From NCBI GenBank assembly GCA_937124615.1, contig CAKZKR010000064.1, positions 1 to 64,000 on the forward strand: a DNA stretch of 64,000 nt, in the 5' to 3' direction. The DNA comes from an uncultured bacterium (lineage in GTDB: Bacteria; Hydrogenedentota; Hydrogenedentia; Hydrogenedentales; Hydrogenedentaceae). Below are positions 16,957 through 24,787 of this stretch, piece by piece. The notes under the pieces were generated by a model. That model made no database searches. It was not told where the DNA came from and was given only the letters and a program-made list of their open reading frames with translations. A program made the translations under genes and the position numbers. Position 1 is the stretch's first letter. Every line of letters begins with the position of its first letter.

Positions 16957-18120
16957 ATGGAAAATACATTAATAGAGGTAGAAATAGATAAAATAGTTAA
17001 TGGGGGATATGGATTAGGGAGATTAAATGGTCTGGTTCATTTAGTTCCTTTTGCATATCCAGGTGATGTAGTTCTTATAAAACCCTTCCAAAGACAAAAG
17101 AATCTTGTTTGGGGATATATTGAGAAAATGATAAAATCTTCTCCTAATAGACAAAATCCATTATGTACTCAAATGGGTAGTTGTGGTGGTTGTATGTGGG
17201 GAATGCTGGATTATAAAAAACAAATAGAATATAAAAAACAATTAATAGAAGAAAATATACTAAGTATTAAAGAGAATGAAAAGTTAAATATAGAAATTTT
17301 ATATGATGTCACTAATTTGTATCATTATAGGACAAGAGTCATATATCACGGAGATGGGAAAACTTTAGGTTTTTATAAATTTCATTCCAGGAAAATAATG
17401 GATGTTTCAAAGTGTATAATTACCCACAAAAAAATAGAAAATATTAGAAATAAATTAATAAACAAAAATATAAATAAAAATGTATATATAACAATAAATC
17501 CTGATGCATACGAATTTTTAATATATCCAACAAATATACATAAATATATATCAAATAAAGATAATTGCAAAAAAAATAACACAAATAACAGTAAATATCA
17601 GGATTTTTTTATATATGATAATGTACCGATTGTTAACGGTTGTTTTTCACAAAATAGCCTTATCTTAAACAAAATGCTTAGAAGTAAAGTAAAAGAATTA
17701 TTACAAAACGATGAAAAAATATTAGATTTATACTGTGGTAGTGGCAATTTTACAGTTGATTTAGATAAAAAGAAAAATGTAGTAGGGATAGACATAGACC
17801 AAAATGCAATAAAAAAAGCGAAAGAATGTTCTAATTTTTCATATATATCAGGAAATGAAGATAAAATGTGTAAATATTTGATAAAAGAAAACTGGGATAC
17901 CGTTATACTTGACCCACCAAGAACAGGCGCAAAAAAGATCATTCCTTATTTGACGCAAACAAAAACAAAAAAAATTATTTACATTTCATGTGATCCAGTA
18001 ACAATGTGCAGAGATGCAAAAGTACTCATACAAAAAGGTTGGGATTTACAAAAAGTAATTGGTATAGACATGTTCCCCCATACTCCACATATAGAGAGCA
18101 TTATGGTTTTGATAAAATAA
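16957..18120 (+). CDS. RNA (uracil-5-)-methyltransferase, RlmD/RlmC/TrmA type
   Basis: This S-adenosylmethionine enzyme methylates C5 of a uridine in rRNA or tRNA. The N-terminal TRAM domain (residues 1-60, GGYGLGRLNGLVHLVPFA) is followed by a [4Fe-4S] site, C-x5-C-x2-C in CTQMGSCGGC, and a fourth Cys in DVSKCIITHKK. The Rossmann part has LDLYCGSGNFTVDL (SAM loop), LDPPRTGAKKIIPYL and the catalytic Cys in YISCDPVTMCRD. At 387 residues it is shorter than E. coli RlmD (433). The target base cannot be told from sequence. It is third in an operon with two unknown genes. Confidence 0.87.
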   Translation: MENTLIEVEIDKIVNGGYGLGRLNGLVHLVPFAYPGDVVLIKPFQRQKNLVWGYIEKMIKSSPNRQNPLCTQMGSCGGCMWGMLDYKKQIEYKKQLIEENILSIKENEKLNIEILYDVTNLYHYRTRVIYHGDGKTLGFYKFHSRKIMDVSKCIITHKKIENIRNKLINKNINKNVYITINPDAYEFLIYPTNIHKYISNKDNCKKNNTNNSKYQDFFIYDNVPIVNGCFSQNSLILNKMLRSKVKELLQNDEKILDLYCGSGNFTVDLDKKKNVVGIDIDQNAIKKAKECSNFSYISGNEDKMCKYLIKENWDTVILDPPRTGAKKIIPYLTQTKTKKIIYISCDPVTMCRDAKVLIQKGWDLQKVIGIDMFPHTPHIESIMVLIK

Positions 18121-18138
18121 AAATTATTCTAATATAAA

Positions 18139-18870
18139 CTATTGTGGGGGATTGTTTGGAGGCGTTGTATTCTTTAATGATACAAATATCTTGTCATATT
18201 TGTATGTAATTTGTATGTTAGGACATGTAGTTGCAAAATCTGTTTGTAAAAATTTATAAAGAGATGTACCTGCAGGAATCTCAAAACTTTTTTTTCTTTC
18301 TTCCAGGGGAATAGTCCTTATTGATTCATCTATTTCAAGTTTTACACCTATCTTTTGTGTTAATTCACCAAGAATTTTTAACAAACCCTCATCTTTATAT
18401 GTAATAACAGTATCCGATAAAGGTGTTCTCATTTTTTGGTTGAATTCTTGCGACAATTCCTCCCCCGGGATTATTTTATCATCTTCATGTTGTAGAGATG
18501 AGAGAATCTCTTTTTGCCTTTTTTCTCTTAACGGGTCGATATTGTCGTATTCAATAGATTTAATTAGTCGCCTGGGCAATAATAATGGTTCGACATTTTC
18601 GCTAACTTGTATCTCTATTTTATCCGGTAGTTCACGGAGTACCTGAACACCGATCATCTTTTTCCCCGATTTAAAATAAACAATATCCCCTGGAATTATG
18701 GGTTCATTTTCAGATTGTGCCTGGTCATTTTCGGTCTGTTCCGTTGTTGGTGAATGTGATGGTTCTGTTGCGGAATTATCTTCAGAACTTTCTTGTTGAC
18801 CATATAAATAAAAAGATGTTGCAAAAGAGAAAAAAATTAAAAATAACACCTTTAATACATGACTTACCAT
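18139..18870 (-). CDS. Exported protein with an STN/secretin-like C-terminal domain
   Basis: The 243-residue product has a signal peptide (to about residue 25) and an acidic, Ser/Glu/Thr-rich linker to about 55. A beta-rich part (IPGDIVYFKSGKKMIGVQVL) follows. The last 90 residues resemble the STN domain found in secretins and TonB receptors: TYKDEGLLKILGELTQKIG, then FEIPAGTSLYKFLQTDF. STN domains are small periplasmic gates or docking units. No secretin barrel is present, so it may be an accessory or docking protein. The assignment is from pattern only. Confidence 0.55.
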   Translation of the reverse strand: MVSHVLKVLFLIFFSFATSFYLYGQQESSEDNSATEPSHSPTTEQTENDQAQSENEPIIPGDIVYFKSGKKMIGVQVLRELPDKIEIQVSENVEPLLLPRRLIKSIEYDNIDPLREKRQKEILSSLQHEDDKIIPGEELSQEFNQKMRTPLSDTVITYKDEGLLKILGELTQKIGVKLEIDESIRTIPLEERKKSFEIPAGTSLYKFLQTDFATTCPNIQITYKYDKIFVSLKNTTPPNNPPQ

Positions 18871-18962
18871 ACATAAAAGTCCTTATGTCATTAAATTCAT
18901 TGAATATATTTTATATTTAAGAATTATATATTGTCAACAGTGTTATTTCTTTTTTTTGAGTG

Positions 18963-18968
18963 TATAAT
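18963..18968 (+). promoter_or_regulatory. Candidate -10 element before the receiver-like gene
   Basis: TATAAT 24 bases before the ATG at 18992, in the 121-base gap between divergent genes. An AAAGGAAAATTAAAG leader carries a plausible ribosome site. No convincing -35 hexamer is seen. Confidence 0.3.
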
Positions 18969-18991
18969 TATATAAAAGGAAAATTAAAGAT

Positions 18992-19366
18992 ATGTTGAAG
19001 GTGTTGATCGCAAGTAATAATATTCAGGTAGAACCTATTATAAATGAATTAGAGGCATTGGGACATGAAGTAACTCTCATTCATAGTATAGAATTTGCAA
19101 AAGAAGAGATATTCCAAAAAAATTACGATATCATCTTTATAGATTATAAAGAATCCCAAAAATTATCCGAAAAAGAAGTATTTGAAATAAGATATTTTTC
19201 TCATGTTCCCTATGAATTACCTATTTATATATTAACAGAAAATGAAAAAAGTAAAATAGATATAGGAAAAAGGCTAATCTATTCAGGTGTGTTCCCCTAT
19301 AACCACAGTTTGAACATGATAAATGAATTTATAACAAGTATTCACCCATTGAACACAAAATACTAA
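18992..19366 (+). CDS. Stand-alone degenerate receiver-like protein
   Basis: The 124-residue protein has the alternating beta/alpha pattern of a CheY receiver: LKVLIASNN, NYDIIFIDYKES with the central Asp, and LPIYILTENEKS at the switch strand. The acidic pair that binds magnesium is replaced by SNN and the conserved Lys near the end of beta 5 is absent (YSGVFPYNHS). It may therefore not be phosphorylated in the normal way. No kinase is adjacent. Other Rossmann-like small domains are possible. Confidence 0.5.
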   Translation: MLKVLIASNNIQVEPIINELEALGHEVTLIHSIEFAKEEIFQKNYDIIFIDYKESQKLSEKEVFEIRYFSHVPYELPIYILTENEKSKIDIGKRLIYSGVFPYNHSLNMINEFITSIHPLNTKY

Positions 19367-19371
19367 CATTA

Positions 19372-19944
19372 TCAAAAAGAATAGCCTATTCCTAAACCTA
19401 ATATATTTATTCCCTCATTCTCCTCCTTTATATTTGCATTAGATATATGTCCAAATTTTAACAGCATATCCCAATGAGAACAGAATTGATAACCCAAACC
19501 TATGGAGGAATAAAAATTAATATTGGAAGTATTTCCCTCGAATTTATTTTCATGTAAAAGAATGACTTCGTGTATTTCAGTAAAAAAACCTTTTTCCTGA
19601 TTATGTCTGAAGTAAATTCTTAAAGCACCGCCAACTCCCAGTCCAATAAGGTTATCTATATTTCCTTCCTGAATATAACCAAATACAGGGAGTAACCTTA
19701 AAGATAAAGTTGTTCTAGGTGAAAGTTCTTTCCCAATATCAAATGAAGAAGATAATAAAATTCCATCAGTATCTTTTCCTTCGTGACCAACCCTGAATGA
19801 TGGACTTATTTCCAATCTTAGTTTTGTTTTGCAAATGTTTGTTTCACATATTTCATTTTCATCAGAAAAAACATATTGTGAAAAGAACAATACAAGTATT
19901 AAAGTAATAAAATTTTTTGACTGTAAATAAATTATTATTTTCAT
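19372..19944 (-). CDS. Lipid A 3-O-deacylase (PagL)-like outer-membrane protein
   Basis: The start at 19944 (MKIIIYLQSK) gives a normal signal peptide ending near residue 26 and leaves the upstream gene intact; the longer frame overlaps it. The 190-residue protein alternates like a small beta barrel and ends in an aromatic residue (GLGIGYSF), as outer-membrane proteins do. The C-terminal FGHISNAN matches the PagL signature HxSNA: His166 and Ser168 would be the catalytic pair, with a Glu in KEENEG as the third residue. PagL removes the 3-O acyl chain of lipid A. The overall match is weak outside these motifs. Confidence 0.6.
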   Translation of the reverse strand: MKIIIYLQSKNFITLILVLFFSQYVFSDENEICETNICKTKLRLEISPSFRVGHEGKDTDGILLSSSFDIGKELSPRTTLSLRLLPVFGYIQEGNIDNLIGLGVGGALRIYFRHNQEKGFFTEIHEVILLHENKFEGNTSNINFYSSIGLGYQFCSHWDMLLKFGHISNANIKEENEGINILGLGIGYSF

Positions 19945-20012
19945 AAGAATACCTTTAAAATAATTGTTTAGATTTAATATATCATAATTACCAATAATGT
20001 CAACAATAAAAT

Positions 20013-20861
20013 TCAAGTTTTTGAGAACCATTTTTTGACTATTTTACTAAATAATAGGGGATTCTCTTGAGGGATAAAATGCCCTGTTACTGGAACTTTG
20101 ATTAAATAAGAACCCTTAATTTGATTCATCTGATAGATAGACAAAGGTAAAAGTTCACTATTTTCACCATATACGAGAAGAACAGGAAGATTGATTTTGT
20201 GCAATTTTTCAAACCAACCGACTGGGTTCCCATATAAATATTGGTATGATTCTATTTCTGGTGTGCATTTTAAACAATATTTACCATCACTATTTAAAGC
20301 AAATCCATGTTTTTTATATATTTCCCACGACTTCTTTTCCCAATTTTTATATGGAGGCTTAACTCGTAAAACTCTTTCTATTTCTTCTTCCGAAAGAAAA
20401 ATTCCTTGTCTTTTTTTTGCAATTTCTGACATTTTTTCTTTACGAAAATCATATGTTTTAGGACCTAAAATAGGTTCAACAAGGACAATTTTTTCCCAAT
20501 TAAAATATTTGCTTGTTTCAATAATTGCTTGAGATAGACAAGCAGAACCAAAGGAATGTCCTACTCCAAAAATACGATTTTTTTTTGTTTTTGTCTTTAT
20601 GTATTCTATAACAGTAATTAAATCGGATAAATGTATGTTCCAATCATAATGTTTGAAATCCAGTGGTTTAGAAGAGTTTCCATGTCCTCTGGCGTCATAC
20701 GCAAAACAATGAAATTCTTCTTTCAATGGGTGAATAGTACTTTGCCATAGTCTTCCACATCCACCAGTAAAATGACAAAAAATTACAGGTTCTCCTTTGC
20801 CACCAAAATCAAGTAATGATAGTCTTAAAGACGAATTAATTGATATAAAAAATTGTTTCAT
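20013..20861 (-). CDS. Alpha/beta-hydrolase fold protein
   Basis: The 282-residue protein shows the oxyanion region FCHFTGGCGRLWQ, a DARGHGNS turn, the nucleophile elbow GVGHSFGS with its central Ser, and the catalytic His in PVTGHFIPQENP near the C terminus. The acid position lies in LLVYGENSELLP, where Asp is replaced by Asn or the nearby Glu serves. There is no signal peptide, so it acts in the cytoplasm on an unknown ester or amide. The PagL-like gene follows in the same direction. Confidence 0.8.
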   Translation of the reverse strand: MKQFFISINSSLRLSLLDFGGKGEPVIFCHFTGGCGRLWQSTIHPLKEEFHCFAYDARGHGNSSKPLDFKHYDWNIHLSDLITVIEYIKTKTKKNRIFGVGHSFGSACLSQAIIETSKYFNWEKIVLVEPILGPKTYDFRKEKMSEIAKKRQGIFLSEEEIERVLRVKPPYKNWEKKSWEIYKKHGFALNSDGKYCLKCTPEIESYQYLYGNPVGWFEKLHKINLPVLLVYGENSELLPLSIYQMNQIKGSYLIKVPVTGHFIPQENPLLFSKIVKKWFSKT

Positions 20862-20931
20862 AATTATTGAGAGTTTTATTTTTTTATTTATTTTTATTAT
20901 ATGAAATAGAATAAAAGAAGGGATACTTTAC

Positions 20932-21999
20932 ATGAAAAACAATAGAATTACACGCAGGTTTTTTATAGGTAGTGGATTAGTTGGAACATTTTCTCTTTTG
21001 AATATAAAGAAATCATGGGCAAGAAGAGAAGAACTTAAAATACCTGTAGGAATGCAAAAATCAGAAACAGTTAAAGATGATTCTTATATCTTAAAGATTC
21101 ATGGAAATCCTAAATCTATCCAATTACTGCAGGTAACGGATATCCACTTTAACCCATATCGCCGGGATAAAAAGATAGATGATACAACAAAAGATATAGT
21201 AAAAAAACTACTTGATATTACACAGCCTCATTTATTATCTGTGACTGGTGATGTATGGAATGAAAATGCTTTTGGTAGAGGATTAATGTATTTAGAGCAG
21301 GCAGTGGAATTCTTTGGCTCTCTTAGTATTCCATGGTTTTATACATGGGGGAACCATGATATATTAGGAGATTACTCAAAAGGACATGATTTATTGGCGT
21401 CTGCCAAAAACTCTATGTATCGTGGGGGAATCAATATGGGGAATTATCAAGTGATTGTAGAAAATGAATCCAATCAGAAACTGTGGAGATTTGTTTGTTT
21501 AAATACCAATAATTACGGTTTGATGGAAGAACAAAGAAAATGGTTGGAACTATGGAGTAGTAAAAATATAAATATAAGTATACCAACATTTATGGCCTGT
21601 CATATCCCTGTGTATCAATATCATACTATCTGGGAGAATAAAATAGCCTCAGGAGTAAAGTTTGAAAAAGTTTGTTTTGAAAAAGAACAAGGAGAATCAC
21701 TGGCATATATAAAGAAAATTCCGGGACTTAAAGCGTGTATTTGTGGGCATGACCATGTAAATGACTACTCAGGCGTTATTGAAGGAGTAGACTTAATTTA
21801 CGGTAGGGCTACCGGGAAAGGAGGGTATGGTTCAGATTATGTACCTAAAGGTGGAAAACTCTACTCGCTATATCCATCTACAGGTGAATATGAATGGGTC
21901 TCTGTAACACCTAACAACAAAAGATGGTATCCAACAAAAGGAACACAGATAGAGAAAAAAGAAGAACTACCCTGGTTAAATGAACTTGAAGAAAAATAA
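20932..21999 (+). CDS. Tat-exported calcineurin-like metallophosphoesterase
   Basis: The N terminus carries a twin-arginine signal (TRRFFIGSGLVG, Arg8-Arg9). The metallophosphoesterase blocks are in order: QVTDIHFNPYRR (DxH), SVTGDVWNE (GDxW), TWGNHDI (GNHD), MACHIPVYQ (H) and CICGHDHVNDYS (GHxH). These hold two metal ions. The 355-residue length and the export signal fit periplasmic phosphodiesterases related to purple acid phosphatases and Icc/CpdA-like enzymes. The substrate is unknown. It is a single gene with AGAAGGGAT as ribosome site. Confidence 0.87.
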   Translation: MKNNRITRRFFIGSGLVGTFSLLNIKKSWARREELKIPVGMQKSETVKDDSYILKIHGNPKSIQLLQVTDIHFNPYRRDKKIDDTTKDIVKKLLDITQPHLLSVTGDVWNENAFGRGLMYLEQAVEFFGSLSIPWFYTWGNHDILGDYSKGHDLLASAKNSMYRGGINMGNYQVIVENESNQKLWRFVCLNTNNYGLMEEQRKWLELWSSKNINISIPTFMACHIPVYQYHTIWENKIASGVKFEKVCFEKEQGESLAYIKKIPGLKACICGHDHVNDYSGVIEGVDLIYGRATGKGGYGSDYVPKGGKLYSLYPSTGEYEWVSVTPNNKRWYPTKGTQIEKKEELPWLNELEEK

Positions 22000-22023
22000 T
22001 TGATTTAGACTCCACTACTATTA

Positions 22024-22920
22024 TTATGAGGACTGAGGATTATTGATAACGATAACAGGATGGGCTACAATTCCTTTGTCTGTTTCACGAACAAGAAATT
22101 CAACCTCCTGTCCAACACACAAATCCTGGTAATTATGATTTCTTAATGCGGAGTAATGAAAAAAAACATTATCGGGGAAATCAGGAGATGAAATAAACCC
22201 GTATCCCTCCTTCAAAGAATGTATTCTTCCTTTAATATAGGATTTTACATGATTATTTTGTGTTTCTTCTTTTAATTCAGAAAAGAGACTTAAAATTTCA
22301 GTATCTTCTTTCGGTAAACCTTCTTCAATTAATAGATGCATCTTTAAGGGATATGTAGAGACGTTTAAAAGTTCTGATGATGTTAAGGTCGATTGTTCCA
22401 TTCCTGTTTCGTCTGTATATTTAAAATCCCAACCCAAAACCATTACTTTCGCTCCAGCAGATTGAACCTTTTTAACAAGTGGGATAAAATCGGCATCCCC
22501 TGTAATTAGTACAAGTATATCTAATTCTTTATGTATAACCGCTTCATAGGCCTCTAATGCAAACCAAACATCTATGCCTGTTTCATGGCGTTTTTCACTT
22601 TTAGTTCTTATGGGCAAATAGTGTGTAACAACGCCTTCACTCATTAAAATATCTTCAAAAACACGCTCTGAATAAAGTTTTCCCTCCACTTCTGCATCTC
22701 TTGCAGATAATCTACCTCTGAAAAAATGTGAAGTTACAATATGTGCATACCGGATACTAATATTCTCAAACTCCGCAACTCTATTACGAATAAACTCATG
22801 TAAACCACCTATTGATATTCTTTTTCTTGGTGGATGTACATATCGATAATAAGTGCTTACATGAAAAAAGAAATTTCCATCATAAAAAATACCAATTTTT
22901 ACTATATTTTTATTTTCCAT
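22024..22920 (-). CDS. NYN/PIN-like ribonuclease domain fused to a cold-shock domain
   Basis: Residues 1-190 form a NYN (LabA/DUF88) domain of the PIN-like nuclease fold. The acidic residues expected to hold metal are Asp14 (IFYDGNFF), Asp117 (TGIDVWFALEAY), Asp142 and Asp144 (ITGDADFIPLV). After a linker, residues about 225-295 form a cold-shock domain with RNP1-like KEGYGFI and RNP2-like VFFHYS, which binds single-stranded nucleic acid. The protein is probably an RNA-binding nuclease. It is last in a minus-strand run behind bshA (18-base gap). Its RNA target is unknown. Confidence 0.82.
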   Translation of the reverse strand: MENKNIVKIGIFYDGNFFFHVSTYYRYVHPPRKRISIGGLHEFIRNRVAEFENISIRYAHIVTSHFFRGRLSARDAEVEGKLYSERVFEDILMSEGVVTHYLPIRTKSEKRHETGIDVWFALEAYEAVIHKELDILVLITGDADFIPLVKKVQSAGAKVMVLGWDFKYTDETGMEQSTLTSSELLNVSTYPLKMHLLIEEGLPKEDTEILSLFSELKEETQNNHVKSYIKGRIHSLKEGYGFISSPDFPDNVFFHYSALRNHNYQDLCVGQEVEFLVRETDKGIVAHPVIVINNPQSS

Positions 22921-22938
22921 AATTTTTTTCTTCTATTT

Positions 22939-24087
22939 TTATCTATTTTTTGTTAATGTATTTATATATAACTCCTCATACTGAGGTAGTATTTTTTCAA
23001 CGCTGAAATATTTCTTTACTCTATCAATACTTTTTTCCCCAATCTCTTTCTGTAATTTTTTGTCAAATAGAATTTGTATTGCCCTATCTGCCATAGTCTC
23101 TATGTCTCCCACCTCACACAGAAAACCTGTCTCACCATCGATAATTAATTCTTGTATTCCACCACTCTTTGTGGCAATAACAGGGACACCTGCTGCCATT
23201 GCTTCTAATGCTACCAAACCAAAACTTTCATGTTCGCTGGGTTGAATAATTAAATCTGCATGAAGTAAAAGTTCTTCTATATTTTGATAATTTCCTATAT
23301 ATTTTACCTTATTCAAGATACCCAATTGTCTTGCGACACCAACTGATGAGACTTTTTCAGGTCCCTCACCTACCATTATTAACTGAGCATCCATTTTATC
23401 TGAAATCTTTTTAAATACGCGAATTACATCCGTTACTCTTTTTACTGCTCGAAAGTTAGATATGTGCATAACAATTTTTTTATTTTTTTCTAAAAAAGGG
23501 ATATGAACTTTATTTTTTAATTTAAAACGTGAGGGGTCCACAAAATTATATATGGTATAAATAGATTTAGATAATTGGAATTCCCTTTCTGTTTCTTGTT
23601 TTAACCATTCTGAAACGGCGGTTATAGCACAACTGTTTTCCATAGCATATTTTGTTACTCTATATAAAGAAGGATCCGCTCCTACTATTGTAATATCTGT
23701 TCCATGAAGAGTCGTTATTAGGCAAAACTTTAATTCTGAAGGTAACATATCCTTTGCAAGTAAAGCAATACTCGCATAAGGAATCGCATAATGTGCATGC
23801 CATATTTGAATAGAATGTTCTTCTACAACTTCTGCAATTCTTGATGCCATAGCTAAGTGGTACGGAGGGTGATTCAGAACAGGGTAATTTATAGGTTCAA
23901 CAATATGACAAAAAACATTCTTAATGTTATCTCTCAATCGAAAAGGAATATTATTTGCCACAAAATGGACCTCATGACCTCTTGATGCAAGCGCAAGACC
24001 CAATTCTGTTGCTACTATACCACTACCTCCTGTAGATGCGTGACAGCTAATACCTATTTTAAGATGCTTAGGATTCATTTTAACCAA
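22939..24087 (-). CDS. bshA: N-acetyl-alpha-D-glucosaminyl L-malate synthase
   Basis: BshA joins UDP-GlcNAc and L-malate in the first step of bacillithiol synthesis. The N terminus shows the family sequence GISCHASTGGSGIVATELGL followed by RGHEVHFVANNIPFRL, which sets BshA apart from other GT4 glycosyltransferases. The C-terminal half has the GT4 donor site with EHESFGLVALEAMAAGVPVI. Length 382 is normal. The start overlaps bshB by 8 bases; the second Met (MNPKHLK) at 24078 is an alternative. Product feeds the deacetylase encoded just upstream. Confidence 0.93.
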   Translation of the reverse strand: MVKMNPKHLKIGISCHASTGGSGIVATELGLALASRGHEVHFVANNIPFRLRDNIKNVFCHIVEPINYPVLNHPPYHLAMASRIAEVVEEHSIQIWHAHYAIPYASIALLAKDMLPSELKFCLITTLHGTDITIVGADPSLYRVTKYAMENSCAITAVSEWLKQETEREFQLSKSIYTIYNFVDPSRFKLKNKVHIPFLEKNKKIVMHISNFRAVKRVTDVIRVFKKISDKMDAQLIMVGEGPEKVSSVGVARQLGILNKVKYIGNYQNIEELLLHADLIIQPSEHESFGLVALEAMAAGVPVIATKSGGIQELIIDGETGFLCEVGDIETMADRAIQILFDKKLQKEIGEKSIDRVKKYFSVEKILPQYEELYINTLTKNR

Positions 24088-24787
24088 GGGGTATAAGGGG
24101 TGTTAAATTTACAGGTTCAATAGTATAAACTGTTTCTGCATAAGATGTATTAATTTTCCCTCCCCAATAAGCACAACGGTCTCGAACACTGTGCCAAAAT
24201 CTTTCTGATGATATAAAAGTCTGATTCCCAAAATAATTAGGATTAAAAAATTGTGAGCGATATGCCTGTAAAGCATTTATTTTTATATCAAAAGATTCCG
24301 ATATATCAATGATAAAGGTAGGTGGCTTTACTTCATAATATGGATAGTAAAATAGTAATGTTTGGCAACGATAGGGTTTATGTTCTGTTTCTATCTTATA
24401 CAACCCTGAAAAATAATTGGCTTCTTTTATCAAAAAATGAGCGTTATGATGGTCCGGATGTCTATCATCAAACATAGTCCCTAAGATAATTTTTGGGCGA
24501 TATTTTCTAATTACTTTAATTACAGATATCCTTTGTTCTGGGGTGTTCTGTATCTCAGAATCTTTCAAACATAGATTTTCTCTAACCATAGTTCCTAATA
24601 TATTACTCGCTTCCTCTGCTTCTTTTTTCCTTTCTTCAATAGTACCGCGAGTACTCATTTCCCCCTGAGTTAGGTCAATAATACCAACCTTCAAACCTTT
24701 CTGAACTGCCTTCGATATAATACCAGCAATACCTAATTCAACATCATCAGGATGAGCACCAAATGCTAATATATCCAATTCATTCAT
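24080..24787 (-). CDS. bshB1: Bacillithiol biosynthesis deacetylase BshB
   Basis: This LmbE-family zinc enzyme removes acetyl from GlcNAc-malate. The 235-residue protein has the zinc motif AHPDDVELG near residue 11, DLTQGEMSTRGT typical of BshB1, and the second metal and catalytic block MFDDRHPDHHNAH. It overlaps bshC by 4 bases (ATGA) and bshA by 8, so the three are translationally coupled. The match to BshB1, rather than mycothiol MshB or the tRNA-linked LmbE paralogues, rests on the TQGE and RHPDHxxAH forms and on the neighbours. Confidence 0.92.
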   Translation of the reverse strand: MNELDILAFGAHPDDVELGIAGIISKAVQKGLKVGIIDLTQGEMSTRGTIEERKKEAEEASNILGTMVRENLCLKDSEIQNTPEQRISVIKVIRKYRPKIILGTMFDDRHPDHHNAHFLIKEANYFSGLYKIETEHKPYRCQTLLFYYPYYEVKPPTFIIDISESFDIKINALQAYRSQFFNPNYFGNQTFISSERFWHSVRDRCAYWGGKINTSYAETVYTIEPVNLTPLIPLG

